Shown: positions 1 to 8,606 of the stretch, piece after piece
How the letters are laid out: each line of letters starts with the position of its first letter
Position numbering within the stretch: position 1 is the stretch's first letter
Source: an uncultured Archangium sp.
GTDB lineage: Bacteria; Myxococcota; Myxococcia; Myxococcales; Myxococcaceae
Assembly (NCBI GenBank): GCA_903905455.1
Contig: CAIVGN010000238.1
Location: forward strand, 1 to 64,000
Reading direction: 5' to 3'
Length of the DNA: 64,000 nt
Made by a program: the position numbers and the translations under genes
The notes under the pieces: model-generated
What the model saw: only the letters and a program-made list of their open reading frames with translations
Told to the model about the DNA's origin: nothing
Database searches by the model: none

Positions 1-2
1 AG

Positions 3-2141
3 ATCCAGAAGCGCGCTGTCGCCCGCCAGCAATACGAAACGGCGAAGGCCGAAGGGCGCCGCGCCGCGCTGCTCGACCAGGAGCGCCCGAACCTCTTCAC
101 CCAGTCGCTGGCCAACCTGCTCCCCGGCGAGTCGGTGGAGGTCGCCCTGCAGTACGTGGCCCCGCTGCGCTACGACGACGGCGTCTACACCCTCAACTTC
201 CCCATGGTGGTGGGCCCCCGCTACGTGCCCGGGGCGACGCTGCCCGGCGAGTCGCAAGGCTCCGGCGCGACGCCCGACACCGCCAGCGTGCCCGACGCGA
301 GCCGCATCACCCCGCCGTCCGCGCGCAGCGGCCGCGACATCGAGGTCACCGTGCGCCTCGACGCGGGCACCGTCATCGAAGACCTGTGGAGCGTCTCGCA
401 CCGCCTCGAGGTCGATCGCCCCTCGTCCTCCCGCATGTCCCTGTGGCTCCACCCCCTCGACACCCTGCCCAACAAGGACCTCGTGGTGCGCTGGCGCGTC
501 TCCGGCACCCAGGCGCGGGCGGCGTTGCTCGCGGGCGGCGGCGCCTTCGCCCTGATGCTCAACCCCGAGTCGAAGGACGCGAACCTCCCGCCCACGCCCA
601 GGGAGATGGTCTTCGTCATCGACACCTCGTGCTCCATGAACGGCCCCCCGCTCGACGCCGCCAAGCGCGCCATGACCCGGGCGCTCGAGCAGATGAACCC
701 CGACGACACCTTCATGCTCATCGACTTCGCCGACACCGCGAGCTCGTTCCATGACGCGCCCCTGCCCGCGACGGACACCCAGGTGCGCCGCGCCGAGGCG
801 TACCTCCAGGCGCTCCCCGCCGGGGGCGGCACCAACCAGCTCTCCGGCATCCGCCGCGCGCTCGCGAGGCCGGAAGATCCGAAGCGCCTGCGCATGGTGC
901 TGTTGATGACCGACGGCTTCATCGGCAACGAGGAGGAGATCCTCGCGGAGACGCGGAAGCTGCGCGGCGAGGCGCGGGTGTTCGGCTTCGGCATCGGCAG
1001 CTCGGTGAACCACTTCCTGCTCTCGCGGCTGTCGGAGGAGGGGCGCGGCTTCTACCAGTACGTGCGCCCGGACGAAGACGCGGGCGAGGCGGTGGATCGC
1101 TTCGTGCGGCGCGTGCGGCGGCCGTTGATCACCGACCTCGTGGTCGACTGGGGCGGGCTGCAGGTGGCCGACACCCTGCCGTCTGCAGTGGTGGATCTCT
1201 TCGACGCCCAGCCGTTGATCATCCTCGGGCGGTACCGGGCCGAGGGCGCGGGCACGGTGGTGCTGCGTGGGAAACGCGCGGGGCTGCCGGTGGTGTTCGA
1301 GGTGCCCGTGACGCTGCCCGCGTTGTCGAGCGAGGGTCACGCGCTGTCGATGGCCTGGGCCCGGCGCCGCATCGAGCAGTTGTCTGCGGCGCAGTACGAC
1401 GTGGAGCAGCCCGAGACCGTGGAGCGGATCACCTCGCTGGGCCTCGAGTTCCACCTGGTCACGAAGTACACCTCGCTGGTCGCGGTGGAGGAGACGAAGG
1501 TGACCGACGTGGCCGCCACCACCGTCAGCGAACCGACGCTCGTGCCGGAGTTGACCCTCCCGCCGCCGCCGCCCGCAGCGCAGTTCCAGCAGCGGCGCAT
1601 GAACACCATTCAGATCATCCGCGGCACGCCGGTCCCGACGAAGGGGCAAGGGTCCCTCCACGGCAGCAGCGGGGGCGACGCGATGGGCTTTGGTGGCCTG
1701 GGGATGCGGGGCACCGGCGCGGGCGGTGGGGGTGTCGGCGCGATGGGGCGGATGGGCGCGGGGACGACTGGCGCGGTTGATCAGGATGGGTTCGCGGCGA
1801 ACTTCAAGGTGCCCGGGAAACCGTCGGAGAAGAAGCCGCCCACCGAGGACGAGGTGCTGGACTCCCTGGGCCCGAGTGACCTGGTGGAGATCATCCACGC
1901 GCACCGGGCCGAGCTGAAGGTGTGCTTCGAGCAGCAGCAGGCGGCGGACCCGTCGCTGCACGGCAGGCTGGTGATCCGCTGGTTCGTGGAGACCAACGGC
2001 CGCGTCACCGCCATCGCGGTGGTCAGCAAGGAGTTCGAGTCGACCGTGGTCGCCGGCTGTGTACAGAGTCGGCTGCGGGCGTGGCAGTTCCCGAAGTTGT
2101 CCCGGCGCAGCGACGCCTTCACCTTCCCCTTCGCCTTCTGA
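3..2141 (+). CDS. VIT and vWA domain protein with AgmX/PglI-type C-terminal tail (5' partial)
   Basis: The reading frame is open from the left edge, so the N-terminus lies outside the window; the GTG at 135 is internal. The first ~150 visible residues look like a VIT (inter-alpha-trypsin) domain, including the segment LLPGESVEVALQYVAPL. A vWA domain follows with the metal-site motif DTSCSM near base 621; the usual glycine of DxSGS is cysteine here. A Gly/Met-rich linker (about 1620-1780) leads to a C-terminal module with a TonB-like fold signature and two cysteines (LVIRWFVETNGRV), as in the AgmX/PglI tails of myxobacterial surface and gliding proteins. Envelope location is inferred. A sigma factor gene starts 10 bases downstream, so the two may be cotranscribed. 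Confidence 0.85.
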   Translation: MQKRAVARQQYETAKAEGRRAALLDQERPNLFTQSLANLLPGESVEVALQYVAPLRYDDGVYTLNFPMVVGPRYVPGATLPGESQGSGATPDTASVPDASRITPPSARSGRDIEVTVRLDAGTVIEDLWSVSHRLEVDRPSSSRMSLWLHPLDTLPNKDLVVRWRVSGTQARAALLAGGGAFALMLNPESKDANLPPTPREMVFVIDTSCSMNGPPLDAAKRAMTRALEQMNPDDTFMLIDFADTASSFHDAPLPATDTQVRRAEAYLQALPAGGGTNQLSGIRRALARPEDPKRLRMVLLMTDGFIGNEEEILAETRKLRGEARVFGFGIGSSVNHFLLSRLSEEGRGFYQYVRPDEDAGEAVDRFVRRVRRPLITDLVVDWGGLQVADTLPSAVVDLFDAQPLIILGRYRAEGAGTVVLRGKRAGLPVVFEVPVTLPALSSEGHALSMAWARRRIEQLSAAQYDVEQPETVERITSLGLEFHLVTKYTSLVAVEETKVTDVAATTVSEPTLVPELTLPPPPPAAQFQQRRMNTIQIIRGTPVPTKGQGSLHGSSGGDAMGFGGLGMRGTGAGGGGVGAMGRMGAGTTGAVDQDGFAANFKVPGKPSEKKPPTEDEVLDSLGPSDLVEIIHAHRAELKVCFEQQQAADPSLHGRLVIRWFVETNGRVTAIAVVSKEFESTVVAGCVQSRLRAWQFPKLSRRSDAFTFPFAF

Positions 2142-2151
2142 CCACGCGCCC

Positions 2152-2643
2152 ATGGCTCTCGACATCGGCGTGCTCTTCGAGCGGTACCACGGGGTGGTCT
2201 TCCGGCGTTGCCTGTCGCTGTTGCGGCACGAGGCCGACGCGGAAGAGGCGGTGCAGGAGGTCTTCGTGGCGGCCATCTCCGGCTTCGGGCGCTTCCGCCT
2301 GCGCAGCGCGCCGTTGACCTGGCTCTACGCGGTGGCCACGCGGCATTGCCTGCAGCGGCTGCGCAACCAGAATACGCAGGCGCTCAAGCGGGCCCTGTTC
2401 CACGACGACGAGGCGGTGGAGACCGACCTCGCGGCGCGCGTCGACCTCGAGGCCTGGCTCGCGGGGCGTTCCCTCGAGGAGCTCGAGTTGATCACCCTCT
2501 CGTTCCGCGACGGGCTGACGCAGGAGGAGATCGCCCAGGTGACGCGGCAGTCGCGCAAGACCGTCGCCCGCCGCCCCGCGCACCACACTCCCGCGCCCCG
2601 CGCCCGCGGGGAGAGGGCCGGGGTGAGGGGCCGCGCCGCCTGA
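2152..2643 (+). CDS. ECF-like sigma-70 family sigma factor, C-terminus altered by a repeat
   Basis: A 163-residue protein starting at ATG 2152. Residues 1-75 fit sigma region 2 (a DAEEAVQEVF core, then a WLYAVATRHCLQRLR segment). Residues ~105-145 fit region 4, with a helix-turn-helix at LTQEEIAQVTRQSRKTVARR. In related sigma factors the recognition helix continues as a basic amphipathic helix. Here the frame runs straight into a REP-like palindromic repeat and ends in a low-complexity Pro/Arg/Gly tail. The extreme C-terminus therefore looks replaced, and promoter recognition may be changed or lost. The gene follows the vWA gene by 10 bases. No anti-sigma factor is visible. The family is clear; whether the product still works is not. 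Confidence 0.75.
   Translation: MALDIGVLFERYHGVVFRRCLSLLRHEADAEEAVQEVFVAAISGFGRFRLRSAPLTWLYAVATRHCLQRLRNQNTQALKRALFHDDEAVETDLAARVDLEAWLAGRSLEELELITLSFRDGLTQEEIAQVTRQSRKTVARRPAHHTPAPRARGERAGVRGRAA
2588..2633. repeat. REP-like palindromic element, copy 1
   Basis: A GC-rich imperfect palindrome (CCCGCG, loop, CGCGGGG) is followed by a GAGAGGGCCGGGGTGAGG tail. A second copy with the same tail lies at 8541-8585. Similar elements are widespread in high-GC proteobacterial genomes. This copy lies inside the 3' end of the sigma factor frame and between convergent genes. Confidence 0.7.
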
Positions 2644-2673
2644 GCGCCAGCCCTCCCAGCCCACTGCTGCCGA

Positions 2674-5600
2674 CTACCGCACGGTCACCTGCAGCGCGTA
2701 CCTGAACTGCCCATTGGTCCCTGAAGCGAACGACGACGCGCGGACCATCAAGTACCAGGTGACGCTGGTGGTCCCGCTGTTCTTGGCCGCCGAGTACGCG
2801 GGCACGCTCCCGGTCCCATCGATCATCGAGCAGAACCCGCGGCCGCTGTCGTCGTCCTCGACCAACTGCGTCCCGGCGGCGTTGTACAAGGTCAGCCTGC
2901 TGTCGAGCGTGAGCGACTCGCAGGTGGTGCCACCGCCCTCGATGACCTCCGCGCGCAGGCCCTTGCCCGGGGGCACGGTGACCGCCCACACGTCCACGTC
3001 GGTCAAGGTGGTGTGATCGCCCGAACCCCACGCGTTGACCTGGCTGATCAGCGTCGCGGAGGCGGTGGCGATGGTCTCATCAGGCTCGACCTCGTTGCCG
3101 GCAGCCGACTGGAACGCGACCTCGAGGAAATACCGCGCGACGACGGCGTTCAACCCGGTCTCTTCGACCTGCACGTAATAGGTGCCCGCGGCGACGTTGA
3201 TCACCAGGGCGCTGCAGCTGGCGATGCCGGTGGTGTTGTCGGTGGCCACCTGGGTGCCGGCGCCATCGAACACCCGCAGCGTGGTGGTGGTGCTCGCGTC
3301 ACAGTCGCCCGGGGTGGTGAAGGTCTCGAAGCGCAGCACGCCGCTCGAGGCCACGGTGACGCGGAACAGGTCGAGGTCGGTGGCGGTGCTCAGCGTCCCG
3401 CGCAGCGTCGTAGTCCCGGTGACCTGCACGGTCGAGGCGTCGGCCAGGGCGCGGGTGCCGTTCTGCTCCACCTCGTCCACGGCGTTGAAGCGGCAGAGGT
3501 TGGTGCACTGATCCGTGTTGACCTGGTTGCCGTCGTCGCACTCTTCGGGGGCGGTGACGATGCCGTTGCCGCACACGATGGCGGTGAAGCCGATCTCCAG
3601 CCCGTAGCCCGGCACGGCGGCGTCATCGCCGTACTCCACCACGTGGGCGTAGACCGTCTGCCCGGCGGCGAGGGTGTAGGTGAGCCCGGAGCAGCGATCG
3701 GCCGAGAGGTTGCGGTCGTCGTTCGAGAGCAGCACCGTGCCCGCGGCGTCGCGCAGGTTGAGCCCCAGGTCGATGCTCGTGGCGCAGGCCACGCCCTGGC
3801 CGTAGCCGGTGGCGCGGTTCCAGGTGTCGAGGCGCAGGACCTGGGGGAGCAGCGTGTCGTTGGTGATGGCGAACACGTCTTCGTCACCGGCCGGGGTGAG
3901 GGCGGCGACGATGGCGGTGTTCCCCAGCGAGGCCAGCACGGCGCCGTTGGTGTTGGCGTTGGCGCTGGCGAAGTCGTTGCCGAGGATGCCCGAGCCACCG
4001 GTGATGGTGGCGCCGTCTTCGTTGGGTTCGATCTCCGTGCGCTCGAGGCGGCAGTTCGCGCCGCAGCCGTCGAGGGCGCGGGTGTTGCCGTCGTCGCACT
4101 GCTCCGAGCCGTCGACGAAGCCGTCGCCGCAGGCCTGCGCGCGCATCACGCAGGTCGAGGGCATGGTGCCGCTGCAGCTCCAGCCCACTTCCACGGTGCA
4201 CGTCGCGGAGCAGCCGTTGCCGCTGGTGACGTTGCCGTCGTCGCAGGCCTCGGTGCTGGCCTTGAGCCCGTCGCCGCAGGTGGTGGTGCACACCGAGGGC
4301 ATGCCGCTGCAGGCGAAGGCGAACTCCACGGTGCAGGTCGACGAGCAGCCGTTGCCGCTGGTGGCGTTGGCGTCGTCACAGGCCTCGCCGAAGACGATGA
4401 CCCCGTCGCCGCACACCCCGCGGCAGACCGAGGGGGTGGTGCCGGTGCAGGCGAAGCCCGACTCCGGGGCGCAGGTGGCCGAGCAGCCATCGCCGTTGGC
4501 CACGTTCCCGTCGTCGCAGCCCTCGGCCGCGGCCCTGGCCCCGTCGCCGCAGCGCACCGAGCACACCGAGGGCATGGTGCCCGCGCAGGCGTAGCCCGGT
4601 TCGACGGTGCAGGTGGCCGAGCAGCCATCGCCGCCCACCAGCGCGCCGTCGTCGCAGCCTTCGGTGCCACCCTTGATGCCGTCGCCGCAGACCGCGGTGC
4701 AGGCCGAGGGAATGCCGGCGCAGGCGTAGCCCGCCTCCACGGTGCAGGTCGCCGAGCAGCCGTCTCCGCTGATCAGGTTCCGGTCGTCACAGGCCTCGAC
4801 GCCCTGGCGCACGCCGTCGCCGCACAAGCCTCCGCACACCGACGGGGAGCCGGTGCACGTCCACCCCAACTCCACGGTGCAGTTGGTGGCGCAGCCATCC
4901 AGGGCGTTGATGTTGCCGTCGTCGCAGGCCTCGGCGCCGACCTTCAGGCCGTCTCCGCAGCGCGTGACGCACGACGAGGGCAGGCCGGCGCACACGTAGC
5001 CGCTCTCGGCCTGGCAGGTGGCGGAGCAGCCGTCGCCGGCCACGGTGTTGCGGTCGTCGCAGGTCTCGGCGCCCACCGCGATGCCGTCGCCGCAGCTGCT
5101 GGCGCAGGTGGACGGGGAGCCGGTGCAGGCGAAGCCCGTCTCCTGGAAGCAGTTCATCGAGCAGCCGTCGCCGCCGGTGCGGTTGCCGTCGTCGCACTCC
5201 TCGCCGGTGGTGATGGTGCCGTTGCCGCAGGTGGAGATGCAGGACGAGGGCATCATCGTGCAGGTGTAGCCGGGCTCGACGCGGCAGCCCGCGGAGCACC
5301 CGTCGCTGCCCACGGTGTTGCCGTCGTCGCAGGTCTCGGTGCCGGCCACGATGCCGTTGCCGCAGCGGGTGACGTTGCAGTTGTTGTCGCAGCCGTCGCC
5401 GTTGATGGCGTTGCCGTCGTCGCAGCCCTCGGTGCCGGCCCTGGTGCCGTTGCCGCAGCCCGTGGGGCGACAGGTGCCGCCCACGCCGTCGTCGCAGCCG
5501 TCGTCGTTCGACTTGTTGCCGTCGTCGCAGGCCTCGGTGGGCTGCTGCACGCCGTCGCCGCAGCTCCCCGCGACGCACACGTTCTGGGTGCACACGCCGC

Positions 5601-5988
5601 TCTGGCAGTCGGTGCCCACGGTGCAGCCGCCGCCGGTGGTGCACTGGTGGCCCGGCGCGCACGCCCCGCCGCAGTCCACGCCGGTCTCGGTGCCGTTGCG
5701 CTGGCCGTCGGTGCACGAGGCGTTCGACGCGCACAGGTGCGTGCTCAGGCTGCACCGGCCCGAGGGGCAGTTGGTGTCGTCGAGGCACTGCACGCAGGTG
5801 CCCTGGCCGTCACACACGCCGGTGGCGCAGGCGCTGGCGATGGTCGAGGGCGTGTGGCGGGCCACGCCGTTGCTGCAGGTGTCGTCGGTGCAGGGGTTGG
5901 CGTCGTCGAGGTTCGCGCAGGTCGGCTTCGCGGAGCAGGCGGCGAGAACGGCGGAGAGGCACAGGGGCCAGAGCAGGCGCGAGAACAT
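2674..5988 (-). CDS. Long cysteine-rich DUF4215-repeat lipoprotein with PPC-like domains
   Basis: A 1104-residue protein with a lipoprotein signal peptide (MFSRLLWPLCLSAVLAAC), so it should be exported and lipid-anchored. From about residue 140 to 665 it carries more than a dozen tandem ~37-residue repeats of the form CGDG-x(3-6)-E-x-CDDGN-x(6)-GC-x(2)-C. These are the myxobacterial cysteine-rich (DUF4215, TIGR02232-type) repeats, probably disulfide-bonded. One more repeat lies near residue 825. The rest of the C-terminal third contains about three beta-rich segments resembling bacterial pre-peptidase C-terminal (PPC) domains (for example DEDVFAITND and DLDLFRVTV). No catalytic domain and no MYXO-CTERM anchor is seen. 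A surface adhesive or structural role is an inference. It is convergent with the sigma factor gene. Confidence 0.85.
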   Translation of the reverse strand: MFSRLLWPLCLSAVLAACSAKPTCANLDDANPCTDDTCSNGVARHTPSTIASACATGVCDGQGTCVQCLDDTNCPSGRCSLSTHLCASNASCTDGQRNGTETGVDCGGACAPGHQCTTGGGCTVGTDCQSGVCTQNVCVAGSCGDGVQQPTEACDDGNKSNDDGCDDGVGGTCRPTGCGNGTRAGTEGCDDGNAINGDGCDNNCNVTRCGNGIVAGTETCDDGNTVGSDGCSAGCRVEPGYTCTMMPSSCISTCGNGTITTGEECDDGNRTGGDGCSMNCFQETGFACTGSPSTCASSCGDGIAVGAETCDDRNTVAGDGCSATCQAESGYVCAGLPSSCVTRCGDGLKVGAEACDDGNINALDGCATNCTVELGWTCTGSPSVCGGLCGDGVRQGVEACDDRNLISGDGCSATCTVEAGYACAGIPSACTAVCGDGIKGGTEGCDDGALVGGDGCSATCTVEPGYACAGTMPSVCSVRCGDGARAAAEGCDDGNVANGDGCSATCAPESGFACTGTTPSVCRGVCGDGVIVFGEACDDANATSGNGCSSTCTVEFAFACSGMPSVCTTTCGDGLKASTEACDDGNVTSGNGCSATCTVEVGWSCSGTMPSTCVMRAQACGDGFVDGSEQCDDGNTRALDGCGANCRLERTEIEPNEDGATITGGSGILGNDFASANANTNGAVLASLGNTAIVAALTPAGDEDVFAITNDTLLPQVLRLDTWNRATGYGQGVACATSIDLGLNLRDAAGTVLLSNDDRNLSADRCSGLTYTLAAGQTVYAHVVEYGDDAAVPGYGLEIGFTAIVCGNGIVTAPEECDDGNQVNTDQCTNLCRFNAVDEVEQNGTRALADASTVQVTGTTTLRGTLSTATDLDLFRVTVASSGVLRFETFTTPGDCDASTTTTLRVFDGAGTQVATDNTTGIASCSALVINVAAGTYYVQVEETGLNAVVARYFLEVAFQSAAGNEVEPDETIATASATLISQVNAWGSGDHTTLTDVDVWAVTVPPGKGLRAEVIEGGGTTCESLTLDSRLTLYNAAGTQLVEDDDSGRGFCSMIDGTGSVPAYSAAKNSGTTSVTWYLMVRASSFASGTNGQFRYALQVTVR

Positions 5989-6285
5989 GCCGTTTCCTAC
6001 CCCAGCGAGGCGAAAGTCCCAATTGGGGGCCGCTCGGTGGTTCGGTGCAGAGGCCCAGTTCCGTCGACCGCCGAGGTTCGCGCGGGCCTGCGCATGAAGT
6101 CAGCGGGGAAGGCGGCCTTCAGGGTCGAGGGTGCTGCGTGGCTTTCGGAGCCTTCGACTCCGGCGTGCCCCTTGGCGCGAGCGCCTCGTGGTGCAGGGCG
6201 CTCCGGCTTCGGGTCAGAGCCGCCACTGCGCCACGCCGATGGCCGCCTCCCAACGCGAAACCTGGCGGGAGGGTCCGACCAGTGC

Positions 6286-6342
6286 CTGCACTCGGGTGGC
6301 TTCAGGGATGCTGCAGCGTTCACGAAGCCACCGGAGTGGCAG
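6286..6342. repeat. 57-bp near-perfect palindrome
   Basis: Arms 6286-6303 and 6324-6342 (core GGTGGCTTC / GAAGCCACC) pair over about 18 bases with one mismatch and one bulge. The 20-base loop is itself almost self-complementary around GCTGCAGC. It could form a cruciform or a long RNA hairpin. Confidence 0.7.
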
Positions 6343-6505
6343 CCCCTACGACGATTGAGACCAACCCCGTGACCTGGGGTCACTTTGGGCGAAGTCGAGG
6401 GGCCAGTGGGGGACGAGCAAGGCCACCCGAGACCAGCATCAAGGCCTCCTCGAGGCCCCGACCTGCTCGTGACCCGCGTGCTTCGTGAGGATGCTGGGCC
6501 GGGCC

Positions 6506-6743
6506 ATGACGACACTGATCCCGACTTCGCGCAGCTCCGCGCCGGACCCAGGCCCCACTTTCACGAAGCACGAGTCATGCGCGTGACGTTCGCCAGGAAG
6601 CCAGGGGCCAGCTCGACTCGAGCAGGGCGCCCACCCACCCGCACGCCCATCTCCCCAAAGCCGCAGTTTGCCAACCTCGCCAGCGCGAAAGGGAGCCCGG
6701 GGTCCGGCGCCGAGCTTCGCCAAGTCGGGATCAGAGTTGTCAC
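6506..6743. repeat. Inverted pair of ~60-bp imperfect repeats
   Basis: The segment 6506-6567 reappears in reverse complement at 6687-6743 with roughly 80% identity. The shared core is CTGATCCCGACTT, followed by a GCGCCGGACCC block. The two arms enclose about 120 bp. The pattern suggests two copies of a small repeat element in opposite orientation. Confidence 0.6.
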
Positions 6744-6898
6744 CGCCACAGGGCCGCTCTGGAGCCGCTACGATGCCCGTCCATGCACAGGCGCTCGTTG
6801 CGCTGGGTCGGCGCCACGTCGGCCGATGGAGGTACGGTGCAGACCACCGCCGCAGTCCATGGGCCCCGAGGGCTGTCTTTGATCCGGAACCCCACGCC

Positions 6899-7807
6899 AT
6901 GAAGCGACGCGACCTCCTCCTCTCCTCAGCAGCCCTCGCGCTGGCCTGCGCCCGGAAGAGTTCCACCACCTCCACGCGGGCCGTGTCGCTGGTGGTGCCC
7001 GCCCAGCCCACGAAGGACGGCGCCGGCGTCTCGCTGCACCGCGCCCTGGGGCAGCGGGCCCTGGCCATGCTCGACCCCTTCCTCATGCTGGACGAGTTCC
7101 AGACCGAGAACCCCGACGACTACATCGCGGGCTTCCCGGATCATCCCCACCGGGGCTTCGAGACCGTCACGTACATGATCGACGGCGCCATGGAGCACCG
7201 CGACTCGGTCGGCAACCACGGCCGCCTCGGCCCCGGCGCCGCCCAGTGGATGACCGCCGGGCGCGGCATCGTGCACTCCGAGATGCCGAAGCAGGAGCGC
7301 GGCCTGATGTGGGGCTTCCAGCTCTGGGTGAACCTCCCCGCGCGCCGCAAGCTGATCCCCCCGCGCTACCAGGACATCGCGCCCACCCTCATCCCCGAGG
7401 TCGCCCTCGAGAAGGGCCGCCTGCGCGTCATCGCCGGCACCGCCGAAGGTCAGATCGGGCCCGTCTCGGGCATCGACGTCGAGCCGCTCTTCGTCGACGT
7501 CACCCTCGAGCCCGGCGGCGCGTTCACCCTGCCTACTTCCCCCCAGCACACCTCCTTCGTCTTCGTCACCGACGGCGCGATGCGCGTGGGCGCCACCAGG
7601 CAGGAAGTGCCCAAGGGCCACCTCGCGGTGCTCACTCCCGGTCAGGTGCTGCAGCTCGAGGGCAGCCATGGCCGCGCCCTGGTCCTCGCGGGCCGGCCGC
7701 TGGGGGAGCCCGTCGCCCGCTGGGGCCCCTTCGTGATGAACACCGACGCGGAGATCCAGCAGGCCATCGCCGACTACCGCTCGGGCCGCCTGGTGCGGGG
7801 AAGCTGA
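6899..7807 (+). CDS. Pirin family protein with export signal
   Basis: A 302-residue member of the pirin/quercetinase cupin superfamily. The first cupin carries the expected metal-binding region: HPHRGFET, then MEHRDS, then GIVHSEMP. A second pirin C-terminal cupin follows. Cytosolic pirins bind iron and some oxidise quercetin. Unusually, this one begins MKRRDLLLSSAALALAC, a twin-arginine-like n-region with a lipobox, so it may be exported and lipidated. ATG 6899 was chosen because it begins this signal; longer frames upstream run through the repeat-rich intergenic region. The substrate cannot be read from the sequence. Confidence 0.85.
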   Translation: MKRRDLLLSSAALALACARKSSTTSTRAVSLVVPAQPTKDGAGVSLHRALGQRALAMLDPFLMLDEFQTENPDDYIAGFPDHPHRGFETVTYMIDGAMEHRDSVGNHGRLGPGAAQWMTAGRGIVHSEMPKQERGLMWGFQLWVNLPARRKLIPPRYQDIAPTLIPEVALEKGRLRVIAGTAEGQIGPVSGIDVEPLFVDVTLEPGGAFTLPTSPQHTSFVFVTDGAMRVGATRQEVPKGHLAVLTPGQVLQLEGSHGRALVLAGRPLGEPVARWGPFVMNTDAEIQQAIADYRSGRLVRGS

Positions 7808-7844
7808 CGACCCTTCGAGGGCAATGTGCTACTTGCCGGGCACC

Positions 7845-8540
7845 ATGGGCGCTCAATGGAAGCACAAGGGCCGCGAGGCCAACTCCAAGGCGAAGGCGAA
7901 GCTGATCAGCAAGGCAGCCAAGGAGCTGCTGATGGCCGCGAAGGGCGGGGCTGACGCCTCGACCAACCCGCGCCTGCGCATCGCCGTGGAGTACGCGAAG
8001 AAGGTCAACATGACCCGCGACACCCTCGAGCGCCTCATCAAGAAGGGCGCCGGGCTGCTCGACGAGACCATCACCTACGAGCTCGTCACCTACGAAGGCT
8101 TCGGCCCGCACCAGGTGCCCATCATCGTCGAGTGCCTCACCGAGAACCGCACCCGCACCGCGGCCAACGTGCGCCAGCTCTTCCGCCACGGGCAGATCGC
8201 CGCCACCGGCGCCATTTCGTGGGACTTCGACCGCCTCGGGGCCATCGACGCCGTGGGCCCTGCCGGGATGGACCCGGAGACCGCCGCCATCGAAGCGGGC
8301 GCCCAGGACCTCGAGCCGGGCGACGACGGGGTGACGCACTTCTACACCGCGCCCCACGACCTCGACACCGTGCGCAAGGCGCTGGAGGCCGCGGGCTGGA
8401 AGCTCGAGTCCGCCGCCCTGGTGTGGCGCGCCAAGAACCCGGTCACCGTCGCCCCGGAGCACCGCCACTCGGTCGACGAGTTCCTCGCCGAGATGGACGA
8501 AGACGACGACGTGCAGACGCTCTTCGTGGGCATCAAGTAA
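7845..8540 (+). CDS. YebC/PmpR (TACO1) family regulatory protein
   Basis: A 231-residue protein of the YebC/PmpR/TACO1 family, whose members act as DNA-binding regulators or as translation factors that relieve ribosome stalling. The N-terminal helical bundle starts GAQWKHKGREANSKAKAK, followed by an AKKVNMTRDTLERLIKKG segment and a YELVTYEGFGP strand typical of the family. The N-terminus is closer to the YeeN-like branch than to canonical YebC (MAGHSKW). ATG 7845 is preferred over the ATG at 7824 because the family begins at this Gly-Ala-Gln-Trp. The gene follows the pirin gene by 37 bases and ends at a REP-like element. Confidence 0.85.
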   Translation: MGAQWKHKGREANSKAKAKLISKAAKELLMAAKGGADASTNPRLRIAVEYAKKVNMTRDTLERLIKKGAGLLDETITYELVTYEGFGPHQVPIIVECLTENRTRTAANVRQLFRHGQIAATGAISWDFDRLGAIDAVGPAGMDPETAAIEAGAQDLEPGDDGVTHFYTAPHDLDTVRKALEAAGWKLESAALVWRAKNPVTVAPEHRHSVDEFLAEMDEDDDVQTLFVGIK

Positions 8541-8585
8541 CTCCCTCGCCCTGCGAAGCGGGGAGAGGGGCGGGGTGAGGGGCCG
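8541..8585. repeat. REP-like palindromic element, copy 2
   Basis: It starts directly after the yebC-like stop codon. It has a short GC stem around GCGAAGC and the same GGGAGAGGGGCGGGGTGAGG-type tail as the copy at 2588. It sits between convergent 3' ends, where it may also work as a bidirectional terminator. Confidence 0.7.
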
Positions 8586-8606
8586 ATCCGCCTCCGCCCC
8601 CCGTTC

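Larger units (their letters stand above)
5989..6898. other. 910-bp intergenic region rich in inverted repeats
   Basis: No convincing gene is present: open frames exist on both strands but lack biased third positions, ribosome binding sites or family signatures. Two inverted-repeat structures are listed separately (6286-6342 and 6506-6743). The right end must hold the promoter of the pirin gene and the left end that of the cysteine-rich lipoprotein gene. Confidence 0.6.

Noticed and set aside
4060-5560. Regular short repeats that could be mistaken for a CRISPR array
   Set aside because: The units are in frame, vary in length, encode DUF4215 repeats, and no cas genes are present.
3013-6372. 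Very long open frame on the plus strand opposite the DUF4215 lipoprotein
   Set aside because: It is low-complexity Ala/Gly/Val/His sequence without any domain. It is antisense to a protein with clear repeats and a signal peptide, as expected for GC-rich DNA.
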